This document shows, one piece after another, positions 53,427 through 61,130 of a stretch of DNA of 64,000 nt (its first letter is position 1; every line of letters begins with the position of its first letter). Origin of the DNA: Okibacterium sp. HSC-33S16. GTDB taxonomy: Bacteria; Actinomycetota; Actinomycetes; Actinomycetales; Microbacteriaceae. The notes beneath the pieces are model-generated. The model was given only the letters and a program-made list of their open reading frames with translations. It was not told the origin of the DNA and searched no databases. The translations under genes and the position numbers were made by a program. The stretch is from positions 372,001 to 436,000 of the forward strand of contig NZ_JALJZZ010000001.1 of assembly GCF_024171565.1 (NCBI RefSeq), in the 5' to 3' direction.

Positions 53427-53960
53427 ATGTGTAGCTCTCATCTAGTTCTGGCCAAGGTCCGCCATGCGACGGGGCCTCGGGCCTGTCGCCCGCCCATGAG
53501 TAATGTCGGTGGGTGGACGCATCATGTAGACGTGTCGAAACTTCGCTCTCCGCTCATGTCCTCTTCCGTGCCGTACGTCACCGATCGTGTGCCAGGTGAG
53601 GCAGCGCACTATCTCCCGCACGACCCCTACGAACCGCTTGATGTGGATCGGGTAAAGGCGTTCGTCGACGGCACGAGCGACGAGCCGGACGTGCGTCTTG
53701 CCGTCCTCGGCGTACTTCGCGCGCACAGCATGAACGGGGCTGAGACGCCAGCCGCTGTCTTCGCGATCATGGTCGCCGCGTTGACAATGCTTGCGAGCTC
53801 GATGGGTGCATTATCCGCGTTCGGCGGTGCGGTGGGCTGGGCGCTCGGAATTTCGATGATCATTGGCTGCGTACGGTTCACGACGTTCGCATTCGCCGCT
53901 CACATTCGAAGAATGACGTGCGGTGTATGGCTCGCCGCGTACGAGGACTCTCTGCGCTGA
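53427..53960 (+). CDS. Hypothetical membrane protein (two helices)
   Basis: A 177-residue protein. After a ~110-residue hydrophilic N-terminus come two adjacent membrane helices (AAVFAIMVAALTMLASSMGA and GGAVGWALGISMIIGCVRF, about residues 110-155) and a short Arg-containing tail. The topology recalls two-helix effector partners in defence loci, but no family match was made. It lies directly upstream of the DUF4062 gene in the same orientation (126-bp gap). Confidence 0.5.
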   Translation: MCSSHLVLAKVRHATGPRACRPPMSNVGGWTHHVDVSKLRSPLMSSSVPYVTDRVPGEAAHYLPHDPYEPLDVDRVKAFVDGTSDEPDVRLAVLGVLRAHSMNGAETPAAVFAIMVAALTMLASSMGALSAFGGAVGWALGISMIIGCVRFTTFAFAAHIRRMTCGVWLAAYEDSLR

Positions 53961-53962
53961 TG

Positions 53963-53984
53963 CATTGAAAGTCCGGCATACGGA
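53963..53984 (+). repeat. Dispersed intergenic motif, copy I
   Basis: CATTGAAAGTCCGGCATACG then GA, with CCG...CGG arms. It sits just after the 53427 gene and before the 9-bp tandem repeat. Confidence 0.35.
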
Positions 53985-54001
53985 TCGTCGTTGACTGTAG
54001 A

Positions 54002-54064
54002 CTTCGTGCACTTCGTGCACTTCGTGCACTTCGTGCACTTCGTGCACTTCGTGCACTTTGTGCC
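54002..54064 (+). repeat. 9-bp tandem repeat, six perfect units plus one imperfect
   Basis: Six exact copies of CTTCGTGCA (54002-54055) and a seventh variant, CTTTGTGCC. Every unit junction creates the palindrome GTGCAC. The array lies 22 bp before GTG 54087 of the DUF4062 gene, so it belongs to the leader or promoter. It may be a stack of regulator sites or a length-variable spacer. Confidence 0.9.
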
Positions 54065-54086
54065 GATCCGAACTGTTGGAGGCTCT

Positions 54087-55334
54087 GTGTTCGACGCCAA
54101 TGTCTTGCGGGTCATGATCGCTTCGCCGTCGGACGTGCGTAGTGCTAGAGATATGGTTGAGCTTGCCATCGCCGCGTGGAATGTGAAACATGCCGAGTCG
54201 CGAGGGGTGGTGTTGTTGCCTTGGCGTTGGGAAACCTCGGCTGTGCCAGACCTGGCGGCGCCCGCACAGGCACTTTTGAACACCCAAGGTGTTGATCAGG
54301 CCGACATTGTCGTGGCTCTCTTAGGGAGCAAACTCGGATCGCCGACTCAAAATGCCGCCTCCGGTACAGTCGAGGAAATCGAACGCGCGCGAGCACGAGG
54401 CATTCCGGTTCACCTGTACTTTTCGACCGAGTCAGTGCCAATAGCTCAGATTGACGTTGATCAGGTGCTGGGCCTTCAGCAATTCAAGAAAGCCGTGAGC
54501 GACCTCGGACTCTACGCAGAATTTCAAGACCTGGGCCAGCTCGCAAGCGATATAGACCGAGCTTTGACTCATGACGTGGAGCAGGCAGAAAAGCGCAAGG
54601 TTGACTCGTACTTCCACGTGGATTCCGACCGTGTATACGACTTGTACGAATCTCGCTGGACTCTTTCGAAGTCAGGCACCTCGCCCCATGCGATAAGTGG
54701 ACACCAGGAATGCCACCGACGATTTACTAGCAGAAGTGGCGAAGGGATCGAACGTTTCGAGATAACGCTCGCCCGAGATTCTGACAAACAAATCGGGTTT
54801 AGCCGCGAAAACGCTCCGATGTTTCGGCTTCTTGACGACTCGTCGCGTTCAGATGCGGGAATTTTGCGTCTGAAGCCGCCATATAAAACGCAAGGCGGAA
54901 CCTTCGCTCAAGTCATTTCCTTCGAACCGCCGTTGGACGACGGAGCTTCCGTCCATCTGCACTATTCCGGAGAAGTTCCCCATTTCAAGTTCGCTACGCT
55001 GGAGCAACTTGAGCCAGCAACGCGGAACTCTCAACTCGGTCTCCGCGACTGGGATTCCGTGGCGGTGAAGGTCAGCTTTCCGATTTCCCGCTTCGTCTAT
55101 TCGGTATTTTTTCCTGACGACCTCGGCGTCGACGTGCTGGGTGTCCGCGCAGGAAGAGGGTCCATTGACGTCGCTGAGAGCGCCCGTATCCGGCGCGCCG
55201 GATACGTTTCACAGCACCAAACAACGCGCGACGGCGTGTCCGGCATCGAACTCACTTTGGACATGCCGCGGCCTCAGCTCAAATGGACCTATCGGATCTG
55301 CTGGCGACCGCCGTCCGAAACTGTGGCCGACTGA
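54087..55334 (+). CDS. DUF4062-domain protein with unknown C-terminal region
   Basis: A 415-residue protein. The N-terminal ~150 residues form a DUF4062-like (TIR-related Rossmann) domain: LRVMIASPSDVRSARDMVE, IVVALLGSKLGSPT and SGTVEEIERARARGIPVHLYF. The C-terminal ~250 residues are beta-rich and unrecognised (FEPPLDDGASVHLHYSG and others). DUF4062 occurs at the N-terminus of NLR-like and other defence proteins; here it lacks an NTPase domain. GTG 54087 is chosen because TTGGAGG lies 5 nt before it; upstream in-frame repeats (Phe-Val-His) are then non-coding. Confidence 0.75.
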   Translation: MFDANVLRVMIASPSDVRSARDMVELAIAAWNVKHAESRGVVLLPWRWETSAVPDLAAPAQALLNTQGVDQADIVVALLGSKLGSPTQNAASGTVEEIERARARGIPVHLYFSTESVPIAQIDVDQVLGLQQFKKAVSDLGLYAEFQDLGQLASDIDRALTHDVEQAEKRKVDSYFHVDSDRVYDLYESRWTLSKSGTSPHAISGHQECHRRFTSRSGEGIERFEITLARDSDKQIGFSRENAPMFRLLDDSSRSDAGILRLKPPYKTQGGTFAQVISFEPPLDDGASVHLHYSGEVPHFKFATLEQLEPATRNSQLGLRDWDSVAVKVSFPISRFVYSVFFPDDLGVDVLGVRAGRGSIDVAESARIRRAGYVSQHQTTRDGVSGIELTLDMPRPQLKWTYRICWRPPSETVAD

Positions 55335-55480
55335 GCACAGGGACCCGGACCCCTGAGCGTCTGTTCGATTGAGTCCGAGCGTTGGGAACGAAGCGCTTCG
55401 CGAATCGTGATGCTCAGGTCAGCGATTTGGCAAGCGAGAGCCGATAGCGTCGACGCGCCAGTATCGAGTAGGGATTCAAA

Positions 55481-56059
55481 ATGACTGAGATCGGCGACGC
55501 CAAAGTTCAAGTTGAGGAGGCCCGCGCTGCGCTCGACGCTAAGCTGCCGGGCATGATCGAGTTTCTCCAGCAAGGTGTTGGCGCTGCACTGGCAAGGATG
55601 GTGGAGTTGGCGGTGATTGAGCAGCACAAACACACCGCAACTCTCGACCCAGCCCAACTGGGTGTCTTGAAGTTCAATGTCGCCGAGGCGAGGAAGTCCG
55701 CTCTGTCTGCCGTCGACGGAATCGTCGACGGACTCGATTTCGACTCGCTGACGTCGAAGGCCCGAAGCAACATGAGCGGAGAGACCTTCGTCGACGCGTC
55801 GGGTCTGCTTTCGGGGCTACTGAAGCCGACAGGTGATCTGCTGGAATCCGCGGGTTACAACGTTAGCGTTCTCAAGGGGTCGTCCTTCGACGACGGCTAT
55901 CGGCTGTCGGCAATTCGCGGCACGGGCTTCAACGCAGAGGTAGCCGCGCGGGGTTTGGACGACGCGATCGAGAAGTACGGCAAGGCGAAACTCGCTCTGG
56001 CAAAGACCCAGACTGCCGCTGCCCAGGCTGATGCGCGCTCGGCCTGGGACAACGCCTAG
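55481..56059 (+). CDS. Hypothetical protein (orphan)
   Basis: A 192-residue, acidic, mainly helical soluble protein. An N-terminal helix region (VQVEEARAALDAKLPGMIEF), a middle SGLLSGLLKPTGDLLESAG and an Ala-rich C-terminal helix (KLALAKTQTAAAQADARSA) are visible. No family was recognised. SD-like AGGGA precedes ATG 55481. It lies 146 bp after the DUF4062 gene. Confidence 0.55.
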   Translation: MTEIGDAKVQVEEARAALDAKLPGMIEFLQQGVGAALARMVELAVIEQHKHTATLDPAQLGVLKFNVAEARKSALSAVDGIVDGLDFDSLTSKARSNMSGETFVDASGLLSGLLKPTGDLLESAGYNVSVLKGSSFDDGYRLSAIRGTGFNAEVAARGLDDAIEKYGKAKLALAKTQTAAAQADARSAWDNA

Positions 56060-56109
56060 GTCCGCCCAGCCATACTTGGGCGCAGTTCAGGCGTCGCCGC
56101 TGAGTGTCG

Positions 56110-56436
56110 CTAACGCCCAGCGAGTTGGTGCAGCACTCTTGCCTGCTCGCTGGTGAACGACCACGCCCGCGCCTTCTCGTCAGCGACTCGCCAGCCTTCT
56201 GCCCGAGCCCACCGGCGGAGTGATTTCGCCGGTACCCCTAGTTCGACGGCGAGCTTCTCTGGCCTCCACAGTCCATCGAACTGCCCCTCGACCGAGATCG
56301 AAGCGTCAGGGTCGCGGAGCTGTCGACGGTTCCAGAGGCCGTTGTTACGGAGAGTGCTCTCTACTCGCGCGAATACCCAGCGACGATTGGACAAGTGCGG
56401 CTTGGCACATTCGTCGTTTGCAGCAATGTTTGCCAT
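56110..56436 (-). CDS. Small putative DNA-binding protein
   Basis: A 108-residue protein. Its C-terminal half, WRPEKLAVELGVPAKSLRRW followed by ARAEGW, looks like a MerR/excisionase-type helix-turn-helix that recognises DNA, and the N-terminus has RRWVFARVESTLRN. It is probably a small regulator, or an excisionase-like protein without a visible integrase. The start ATG 56436 is supported by a leaderless -10. Confidence 0.6.
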   Translation of the reverse strand: MANIAANDECAKPHLSNRRWVFARVESTLRNNGLWNRRQLRDPDASISVEGQFDGLWRPEKLAVELGVPAKSLRRWARAEGWRVADEKARAWSFTSEQARVLHQLAGR

Positions 56437-56442
56437 GAGCCG

Positions 56443-56448
56443 ACTCTA
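56443..56448 (-). promoter_or_regulatory. Leaderless -10 for the 56110-56436 gene
   Basis: TAGAGT-CGGCTC-ATG(56436). Confidence 0.45.
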
Positions 56449-56526
56449 GAGGAGGACGGAGGCCTACTACGGCCCACCGTCGCGCGAGGCGTTTCCCGTA
56501 GCTATGTCTCACAATCCCACGCTAGG

Positions 56527-56550
56527 CCCGTGAGGGTTCCGCCAGCGCGG
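56527..56550 (+). repeat. Dispersed intergenic motif, copy C
   Basis: CCCGTGAGGGTTCCGCCAGC then GCGG; the CCGC...GCGG arms are complementary. Confidence 0.4.
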
Positions 56551-56600
56551 CCCGGTGGGTGCCGCTACGGGACTGCGAAGGACATAAGCTATGCCCCACG

Positions 56601-57080
56601 ATGACGGACAGCGATGAGTGGGCTCGATACGTACCGATTCGACCAGAGTCGGCCGGTACCGTGCCCGCTCATCGTCTGCCGTTCGACCTTTCGAACCTGT
56701 CAGTGACCGGTCTGGTGATCATTTGCGAACTCGATGACCCGTCCCCAGAAAACCTCAGGCCTTCCATGAGCATGAAGATGACTCAGTACTTGCGGCTGTC
56801 GGACGAATCGATGATTCGTCTCGATATGGATCGCGGAGTGTCAGCGTCCAAGCTGGGGCGGCTCGTCGAGCCCGTTTCTTGGAAGCGACCCGCGGCCGAT
56901 GTGATCTCAGAAGTTCTCTACCTGGTGCAAGCAGATGCACCTGAACCCAATTCATTTGCGTGGGAACAGTACGCGGAGGCCGCACGGTTGCGGGGAATTT
57001 CGGTTGACGCCGAGGCGCTGCGCGACCTCCCACACACGGTGCTGCTGTCGGATGAGATTGCCGCGACCTACGAATTCTGA
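56601..57080 (+). CDS. Hypothetical protein (orphan)
   Basis: A 159-residue soluble protein with a predicted mixed fold. It contains FDLSNLSVTGLVIICELDDP and a C-terminal helical region (EQYAEAARLRGISVDAEALRDL). No family was recognised. ATG 56601 is preferred; TAAGCT lies 10 nt upstream. It converges with the PD-(D/E)XK nuclease gene across a 148-bp gap containing motif copy D. Confidence 0.5.
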   Translation: MTDSDEWARYVPIRPESAGTVPAHRLPFDLSNLSVTGLVIICELDDPSPENLRPSMSMKMTQYLRLSDESMIRLDMDRGVSASKLGRLVEPVSWKRPAADVISEVLYLVQADAPEPNSFAWEQYAEAARLRGISVDAEALRDLPHTVLLSDEIAATYEF

Positions 57081-57151
57081 TCGACACGTCTCACGGGGTG
57101 CCAGCTCGGCTGACCCTTCGATCGGCCAGACATGAACGCCAGCACATAGTT

Positions 57152-57174
57152 GCCGTTGAGGGTTCCGCTTACCG
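57152..57174 (+). repeat. Dispersed intergenic motif, copy D
   Basis: GCCGTTGAGGGTTCCGCTTA then CCG, followed by TCCGG. It lies between convergent genes. Confidence 0.4.
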
Positions 57175-57228
57175 TCCGGTTTGCGGGCATAACCGGCGGG
57201 AATATCGTCTGGTGACAGCCTCCACGCC

Positions 57229-58653
57229 CTATGCCTGTACGCGCCACCCCTCAAGCGTGGCATTGATCGCGTGGGTCGCCGCGACCAGTTGCGCGACGGT
57301 CTGGTCCGGCGCCTTCACGTAGCGGTACACGAACGACGGAGCGAAGTGCCCGAAGCGGTCGCGCGGCATGACCTGCCCGTCTGGCGATGCTAGGACTTCG
57401 TAGAGCGGCGCGAAGTCGAACAGCTCCGGGTGCGCTGTGGCGAATTCCTCGCGGGCGCCTCTGTCCTCTCCCGAGCGACCCTCGAGGTGTGGCAGCACGA
57501 CACACAACCGGAACTGTCCTTCCTGGTACTGCCACCCCGCTTGGATTTCGACGCCACCAACCCGAACGTGACGTCGCCAACCGACTAGCGGCTGGCCGTG
57601 GCTAATAGCCGCCTCCGTCCATCCCACAGCCGGGCCCTCCGCCGCGAGCACGGCCTGCACCCGCCGCGCGCGGAGCTTTTGTAGCGCGGTGCGGGTTTGG
57701 GTCGAGTCAATCTCAGCGAGTTGTGAACTGTCCAGCCACGCAGACTCCTCCATGGAGTGCACGACAGTGGTGTCGAGTAGCGCGCTCAGGAGCCTCACGA
57801 CTCGCGAGTAGCGTCTGACAGTCTCGAGCTCGTAGCTACTGCCGTCATTGTCAGGGAGGGCGAGGTCGATGCGCTCAGCGAGTTCCTGATAGCTCAGGTA
57901 CGTCCAGCCGTCGACAGGCTCGTTCGGTGGTGACATGCTCAGCAGGATGTGCTGCGCGGGCTCACCCTTCCACCGCCCTGTCTTGCCGCGATATTCCTCG
58001 AGCTGGGCTCGCTCGGGGAGCGAGAACACCTTGTTCTCGATAACCAACGGCGCCGCGTCCGGCCAATGGAGCACGAGATCGAGGTTCTCTCTTTCTCGTT
58101 CGACGCGCCGCACTGTGGAGAAGCTTGTGACGTCGTCGGTCGTGAGATCGCGGAACACGGCATCGGCGAGCTTCGGCAACGCGTCGAAAAACCAAGCGAG
58201 GAAGTTGCTGTGGAACAACTCGCGTTGCCCGTACATGATCCGCGCGAGCGGCTCGACGTTCAGTTCGCGGGCAATCGCCTGCACCGGCTTCTCATCGCTC
58301 GTTGGGATGCCGTCGAGGTAACGACGCACCGGATTCGCCGCGCCCCTGGGAGGTGCAAGCCGTTCGACGCTCGTCCCTACGGCGCCGAGCTCTGGCGCAG
58401 GTACTCCGTCAAAGCCCCACCGCCCCTCTTCATCACCGGAATGCCAGGTTTGGATTCGATACGCGCCTCGGACAACACCGCCTGCGACGCCGAGCGCGTA
58501 GACCGCACGTTCCCGAGTGTTCGCGCCCACGCGCCAGTACATGCGGGTGGCATCGTACGTCGCTTTCGCGTCTGCCTCGGGGGACCATTCCCTGTTGATC
58601 ACGAAGATCACTGTGGGCTCGGCAATTGCGGGGATCGAGTTAGGTGCTTGCAC
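57229..58653 (-). CDS. PD-(D/E)XK nuclease family protein with unknown N-terminal domain
   Basis: A 474-residue protein. The middle carries a PDDEXK_4-type nuclease: ELFHSNFLAWFFDALP, then the active site with Asp192 (NLDLVLHWP) and Glu206-x-Lys208 (VIENKVFS). The N-terminal ~95 residues form a separate domain with ERAVYALGVAGGVVRGAYRI and GRWGFDG; I do not recognise it by name. The C-terminal ~200 residues contain a second beta-rich part (GGVEIQAGWQYQEGQFRL). A nucleolytic, possibly anti-phage, role is inferred. It is divergent from the gene at 58827. Confidence 0.75.
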   Translation of the reverse strand: MQAPNSIPAIAEPTVIFVINREWSPEADAKATYDATRMYWRVGANTRERAVYALGVAGGVVRGAYRIQTWHSGDEEGRWGFDGVPAPELGAVGTSVERLAPPRGAANPVRRYLDGIPTSDEKPVQAIARELNVEPLARIMYGQRELFHSNFLAWFFDALPKLADAVFRDLTTDDVTSFSTVRRVERERENLDLVLHWPDAAPLVIENKVFSLPERAQLEEYRGKTGRWKGEPAQHILLSMSPPNEPVDGWTYLSYQELAERIDLALPDNDGSSYELETVRRYSRVVRLLSALLDTTVVHSMEESAWLDSSQLAEIDSTQTRTALQKLRARRVQAVLAAEGPAVGWTEAAISHGQPLVGWRRHVRVGGVEIQAGWQYQEGQFRLCVVLPHLEGRSGEDRGAREEFATAHPELFDFAPLYEVLASPDGQVMPRDRFGHFAPSFVYRYVKAPDQTVAQLVAATHAINATLEGWRVQA

Positions 58654-58659
58654 AAACGC

Positions 58660-58665
58660 AATCTA
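58660..58665 (-). promoter_or_regulatory. Leaderless -10 for the nuclease gene
   Basis: TAGATT-GCGTTT-GTG(58653). Confidence 0.55.
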
Positions 58666-58777
58666 GCCGTGGCGCGACGTTTCCCGCTATCCGCGAACGG
58701 GCGGCGTGGGTACTTCGTCGGAAGGCGTTCGTCACTGGTAATCACTCGGCTCGACTAACCATACGAAGTGAGCAGTG

Positions 58778-58800
58778 CTTCAGGGTCCAGCAACAGACGG
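58778..58800 (+). repeat. Dispersed intergenic motif, copy K
   Basis: CTTCAGGGTCCAGCAACAGA then CGG; degenerate arms, 26 bp before the 58827 start. Confidence 0.3.
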
Positions 58801-58814
58801 TGTCGGATGCACGC

Positions 58815-58820
58815 TATGTT
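58815..58820 (+). promoter_or_regulatory. Leaderless -10 for the 58827 gene
   Basis: TATGTT-TCACGC-ATG(58827). Confidence 0.55.
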
Positions 58821-58826
58821 TCACGC

Positions 58827-59288
58827 ATGGACGACTACCAACCTCTTTGGCATGGCGGCGCTCCAGGGTTGGTCGCCGGCGATCTGCTGCTCCCACCCTC
58901 GGAAACGATGGTTCCGTTCACACGTAAGAACGATGCTGAACTACTGGGACCCGAGGCAAAGATTACGCAACGGGCCGACCGGGTATATGTCACAACGAAC
59001 CGCCAACTTGCCCAGGTGTTCGCGAGTAACTGGTCATTAGACGGCGCGAGGTTCGGCTTCGGAACGCTCTACAGGGTGACAGTTCCGGTCGAAGATTTAG
59101 AGCAGGACGAGGATCTTCCTTTCCTGCCGGGCCACTTCCAATGCGCGTTCGCCACAGTCGAAAAGGTATGGCAGTTGAGGGTGAAGCGCGCGCCCGCGTT
59201 CGCTACGCAAGTGCTCAATGCCACGCTCAAGGCTCATGAGGAAGCGGTGAGGGATACCGGGGACTCGACCGAATCCAAGCCGTCGTAG
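58827..59288 (+). CDS. Possible ADP-ribosyltransferase-fold protein (Arr-like)
   Basis: A 153-residue protein. Its layout PLWHGGAPGLVAGDLLLPP, then RVYVTTNRQLAQVFASNW and GTLYRVTVPVEDLEQDEDL recalls rifampin ADP-ribosyltransferase-like and related ART domains (a YHG-type start, a VxxTT strand, a LYxV strand). This is pattern similarity only; the catalytic residues are not certain. ATG 58827 is set by the leaderless -10; the in-frame extension to 58644 overlaps the nuclease gene start. It may be a partner of the nuclease. Confidence 0.5.
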   Translation: MDDYQPLWHGGAPGLVAGDLLLPPSETMVPFTRKNDAELLGPEAKITQRADRVYVTTNRQLAQVFASNWSLDGARFGFGTLYRVTVPVEDLEQDEDLPFLPGHFQCAFATVEKVWQLRVKRAPAFATQVLNATLKAHEEAVRDTGDSTESKPS

Positions 59289-59350
59289 CTCCTCACACGG
59301 AGGGATAAGGCGGCAGGGCTTGGCCGAATGCGCAATGTGAGCCCGGCCTT

Positions 59351-59373
59351 CCCGCAGAGGGTTCGCGCTTCGG
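59351..59373 (+). repeat. Dispersed intergenic motif, copy G
   Basis: CCCGCAGAGGGTTCGCGCTT then CGG. It lies about 87 bp before GTG 59460. Confidence 0.35.
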
Positions 59374-59459
59374 CACGTTCTTCGGGAACACGGGTCAAGA
59401 CGACCGGACTGTGGTTAGCTTCTGCAATCGTGATCAACGAGTATCTGGAGGACAGAATC

Positions 59460-59717
59460 GTGAAGAGATGGATCGTTGGTGTTGCGAGCGTCCTTGGGTT
59501 GAGCATTTTCGCGCTATTGGCGGTCTACGTCTACGCCGGCATTGGTAGATCCCTGGGCTGGCAATTCGGCAGTCTCGAGGGTGCTGAAGCTGTATCTCCA
59601 GTGGCGGTGGGATTCGGCGCCATGTACCTCATCCCCATGAGCGCAGCTGTCCTGGTCGTACTCATCATCATCGCTATCGTGCGGGCTTACATCCCCCGGG
59701 GGAACCCACACGAATAG
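59460..59717 (+). CDS. Small membrane protein
   Basis: An 85-residue protein with two membrane helices (GVASVLGLSIFALLAVYVY, about residues 6-25, and a longer one near 56-76) and a short basic tail. No family was recognised. GTG 59460 follows TGGAGGA; the longer in-frame extension to 59328 has no hydrophobic or conserved features and contains motif copy G. Confidence 0.55.
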   Translation: MKRWIVGVASVLGLSIFALLAVYVYAGIGRSLGWQFGSLEGAEAVSPVAVGFGAMYLIPMSAAVLVVLIIIAIVRAYIPRGNPHE

Positions 59718-59925
59718 CGACTTGCCCAATTTGGCAAATGGTGGTTCCAGGAGTAACTGCGCATAGCGGCTACAACCCCGTGAATCCGTCGACGGAGTGC
59801 ATGGCGCCTGCGCTGCCCACTTGGATGTCGCGAGAGGGGTTCCCAATGAGGATTCCAGTTCCACGTGTCTGGTTTCGGGGGCCGGTCTCCCCGTCGTCTC
59901 GATCCACGAGCTGGCTAGGCGCCCG
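59718..59925. other. 208-bp gap with no supported gene
   Basis: A short plus-strand open frame here lacks an SD and any recognisable sequence. A weak copy of the dispersed motif (59841-59862, TCCCAATGAGGATTCC) is present. Confidence 0.5.
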
Positions 59926-60378
59926 TTAGAGGAGCTGCAAAAGGATGAAGATCATGGCTGTGCAAATCCAAGCGCAGAGTGACAAGACGCCGAGCGATTG
60001 AGCCATTTGAGGTCGCACTGACCGGAGGAGGTGGGCCAAGGCGATGGAGACGGCCATGGGAAGTGCCAGCCAGTGGAGCCAAATCCAGCCTCCAATGAAC
60101 GGGATGGCGAGCACACCTAAGAGAACGAGGGTGGCAGCGGTTGCGGCGATACTTTTTTCGACATATCGAGTTGGGCGCGCGAACAGCCTTCCAATGGCAA
60201 TCGTGCCGAAGACGAGTAACCCGATGCTGATGAAGTTCCCGCTAGCCACGCCGACGTAGTTGTAGGTGTGATTTAGCGCAAGGATGAGTGCCGAGATAAG
60301 TGCCGCAGCTCCGCCAGGAGCACAAAGCATCAACGCGCTAAGCGGTGACTTATTTCGCGTCATTTCCGTCAGTGCCAT
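59926..60378 (-). CDS. Membrane protein (four to five helices)
   Basis: A 150-residue hydrophobic protein with helices at about residues 16-36, 45-63, 76-96, 100-116 and 126-148, and few charged loops. No family was recognised. The start ATG 60378 is supported by a leaderless -10. It is divergent from the first ECF sigma module. Confidence 0.6.
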   Translation of the reverse strand: MALTEMTRNKSPLSALMLCAPGGAAALISALILALNHTYNYVGVASGNFISIGLLVFGTIAIGRLFARPTRYVEKSIAATAATLVLLGVLAIPFIGGWIWLHWLALPMAVSIALAHLLRSVRPQMAQSLGVLSLCAWICTAMIFILLQLL

Positions 60379-60384
60379 GCTCGC

Positions 60385-60390
60385 ACCTTA
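60385..60390 (-). promoter_or_regulatory. Leaderless -10 for the 59926-60378 gene
   Basis: TAAGGT-GCGAGC-ATG(60378). Confidence 0.45.
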
Positions 60391-60445
60391 CTAACTGATG
60401 AGCACCGCCCTCGCCTTATTGCTCGGCGAACATTCCCACTGGGGT

Positions 60446-60468
60446 CCCGTTGAGGATTCCCATAGGGG
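60446..60468 (+). repeat. Dispersed intergenic motif, copy E
   Basis: CCCGTTGAGGATTCCCATAG then GGG. Confidence 0.35.
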
Positions 60469-60566
60469 TTCAGCACCTGGTCTGAGCTACTCCGTGCCTT
60501 CGAGGACTGACAAAAGAATTTTCGGTGCAAGTGGAACCAATTCAGGTGTGCCGGACAATACAGAGT

Positions 60567-61130
60567 ATGAGCACCCATGCGGACGACGCTGACGACTGGG
60601 CTAAGTCGATTGCCGGTGACGGCGAGGCCTTCGGCCGGATCTTCGATCGACACCGCGACCGGATCGCACGGCACAGCTACCGCCTGGTCGCCAGCCCACA
60701 TGAGGTGGACGATGTTGTTGCAGTGACTTTCGCAGAAGCGTGGCGAAGCCGAGACCGGGTACGAATTGTGGACGGCTCCGTCTTACCGTGGCTTCTCGTG
60801 ACCGCCACCATGTCCGCACAGAACCTTCGCCGCTCAACCCGTCGCCACAAAGCACTTCTTGACCGGTTGCCACCATCATCGGCCACCACCGATAACACCG
60901 ACCACATCGACGGTGGCCCCGCATCAGATGCTCTCCGGCAACTCGCTCTCCCCGACCGGCAGGTGATTGTGCTGTGTGTGCTGGAAGGGTTGTCGACCAG
61001 CGAAGCCGCTGTCGCGCTGGGAATCCCGGTCGGCACGACGAAGTCGCGTCTGTCCCGCGCCAAACAGCGCCTCGCACATCACATCACCCAACAAGCTCAC
61101 CTGTCACTGAGCCGGCCGGAAGAAGCATAA
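60567..61130 (+). CDS. ECF-type RNA polymerase sigma factor (module 1)
   Basis: A 187-residue sigma-70 family ECF factor. Region 2 covers about residues 18-85 (FGRIFDRHRDRIARHSYRL, DDVVAVTFAEAWRSRD) and region 4 about 125-178 (LPDRQVIVLCVLEGLSTSEAAVALGIPVG, KSRLSRAKQRL). It would direct transcription of a small stress or surface regulon. ATG 60567 starts a typical region 2. The stop overlaps the next ATG (TAATG), so it is coupled to the membrane protein at 61130, a probable anti-sigma or regulator. Confidence 0.88.
   Translation: MSTHADDADDWAKSIAGDGEAFGRIFDRHRDRIARHSYRLVASPHEVDDVVAVTFAEAWRSRDRVRIVDGSVLPWLLVTATMSAQNLRRSTRRHKALLDRLPPSSATTDNTDHIDGGPASDALRQLALPDRQVIVLCVLEGLSTSEAAVALGIPVGTTKSRLSRAKQRLAHHITQQAHLSLSRPEEA

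Noticed and set aside
54002-54064. CRISPR array
   Set aside because: Units are 9 bp and contiguous without spacers, and there are no cas genes.
53991-54086. Coding of the 9-bp repeats as Phe-Val-His repeats at the N-terminus of the DUF4062 protein
   Set aside because: A good SD and GTG directly before the DUF4062 domain place the array in the leader, and the repeat peptide is not part of the family.
59738-59929. 63-codon plus-strand open frame
   Set aside because: No SD, no -10 at the usual spacing and no recognisable sequence.
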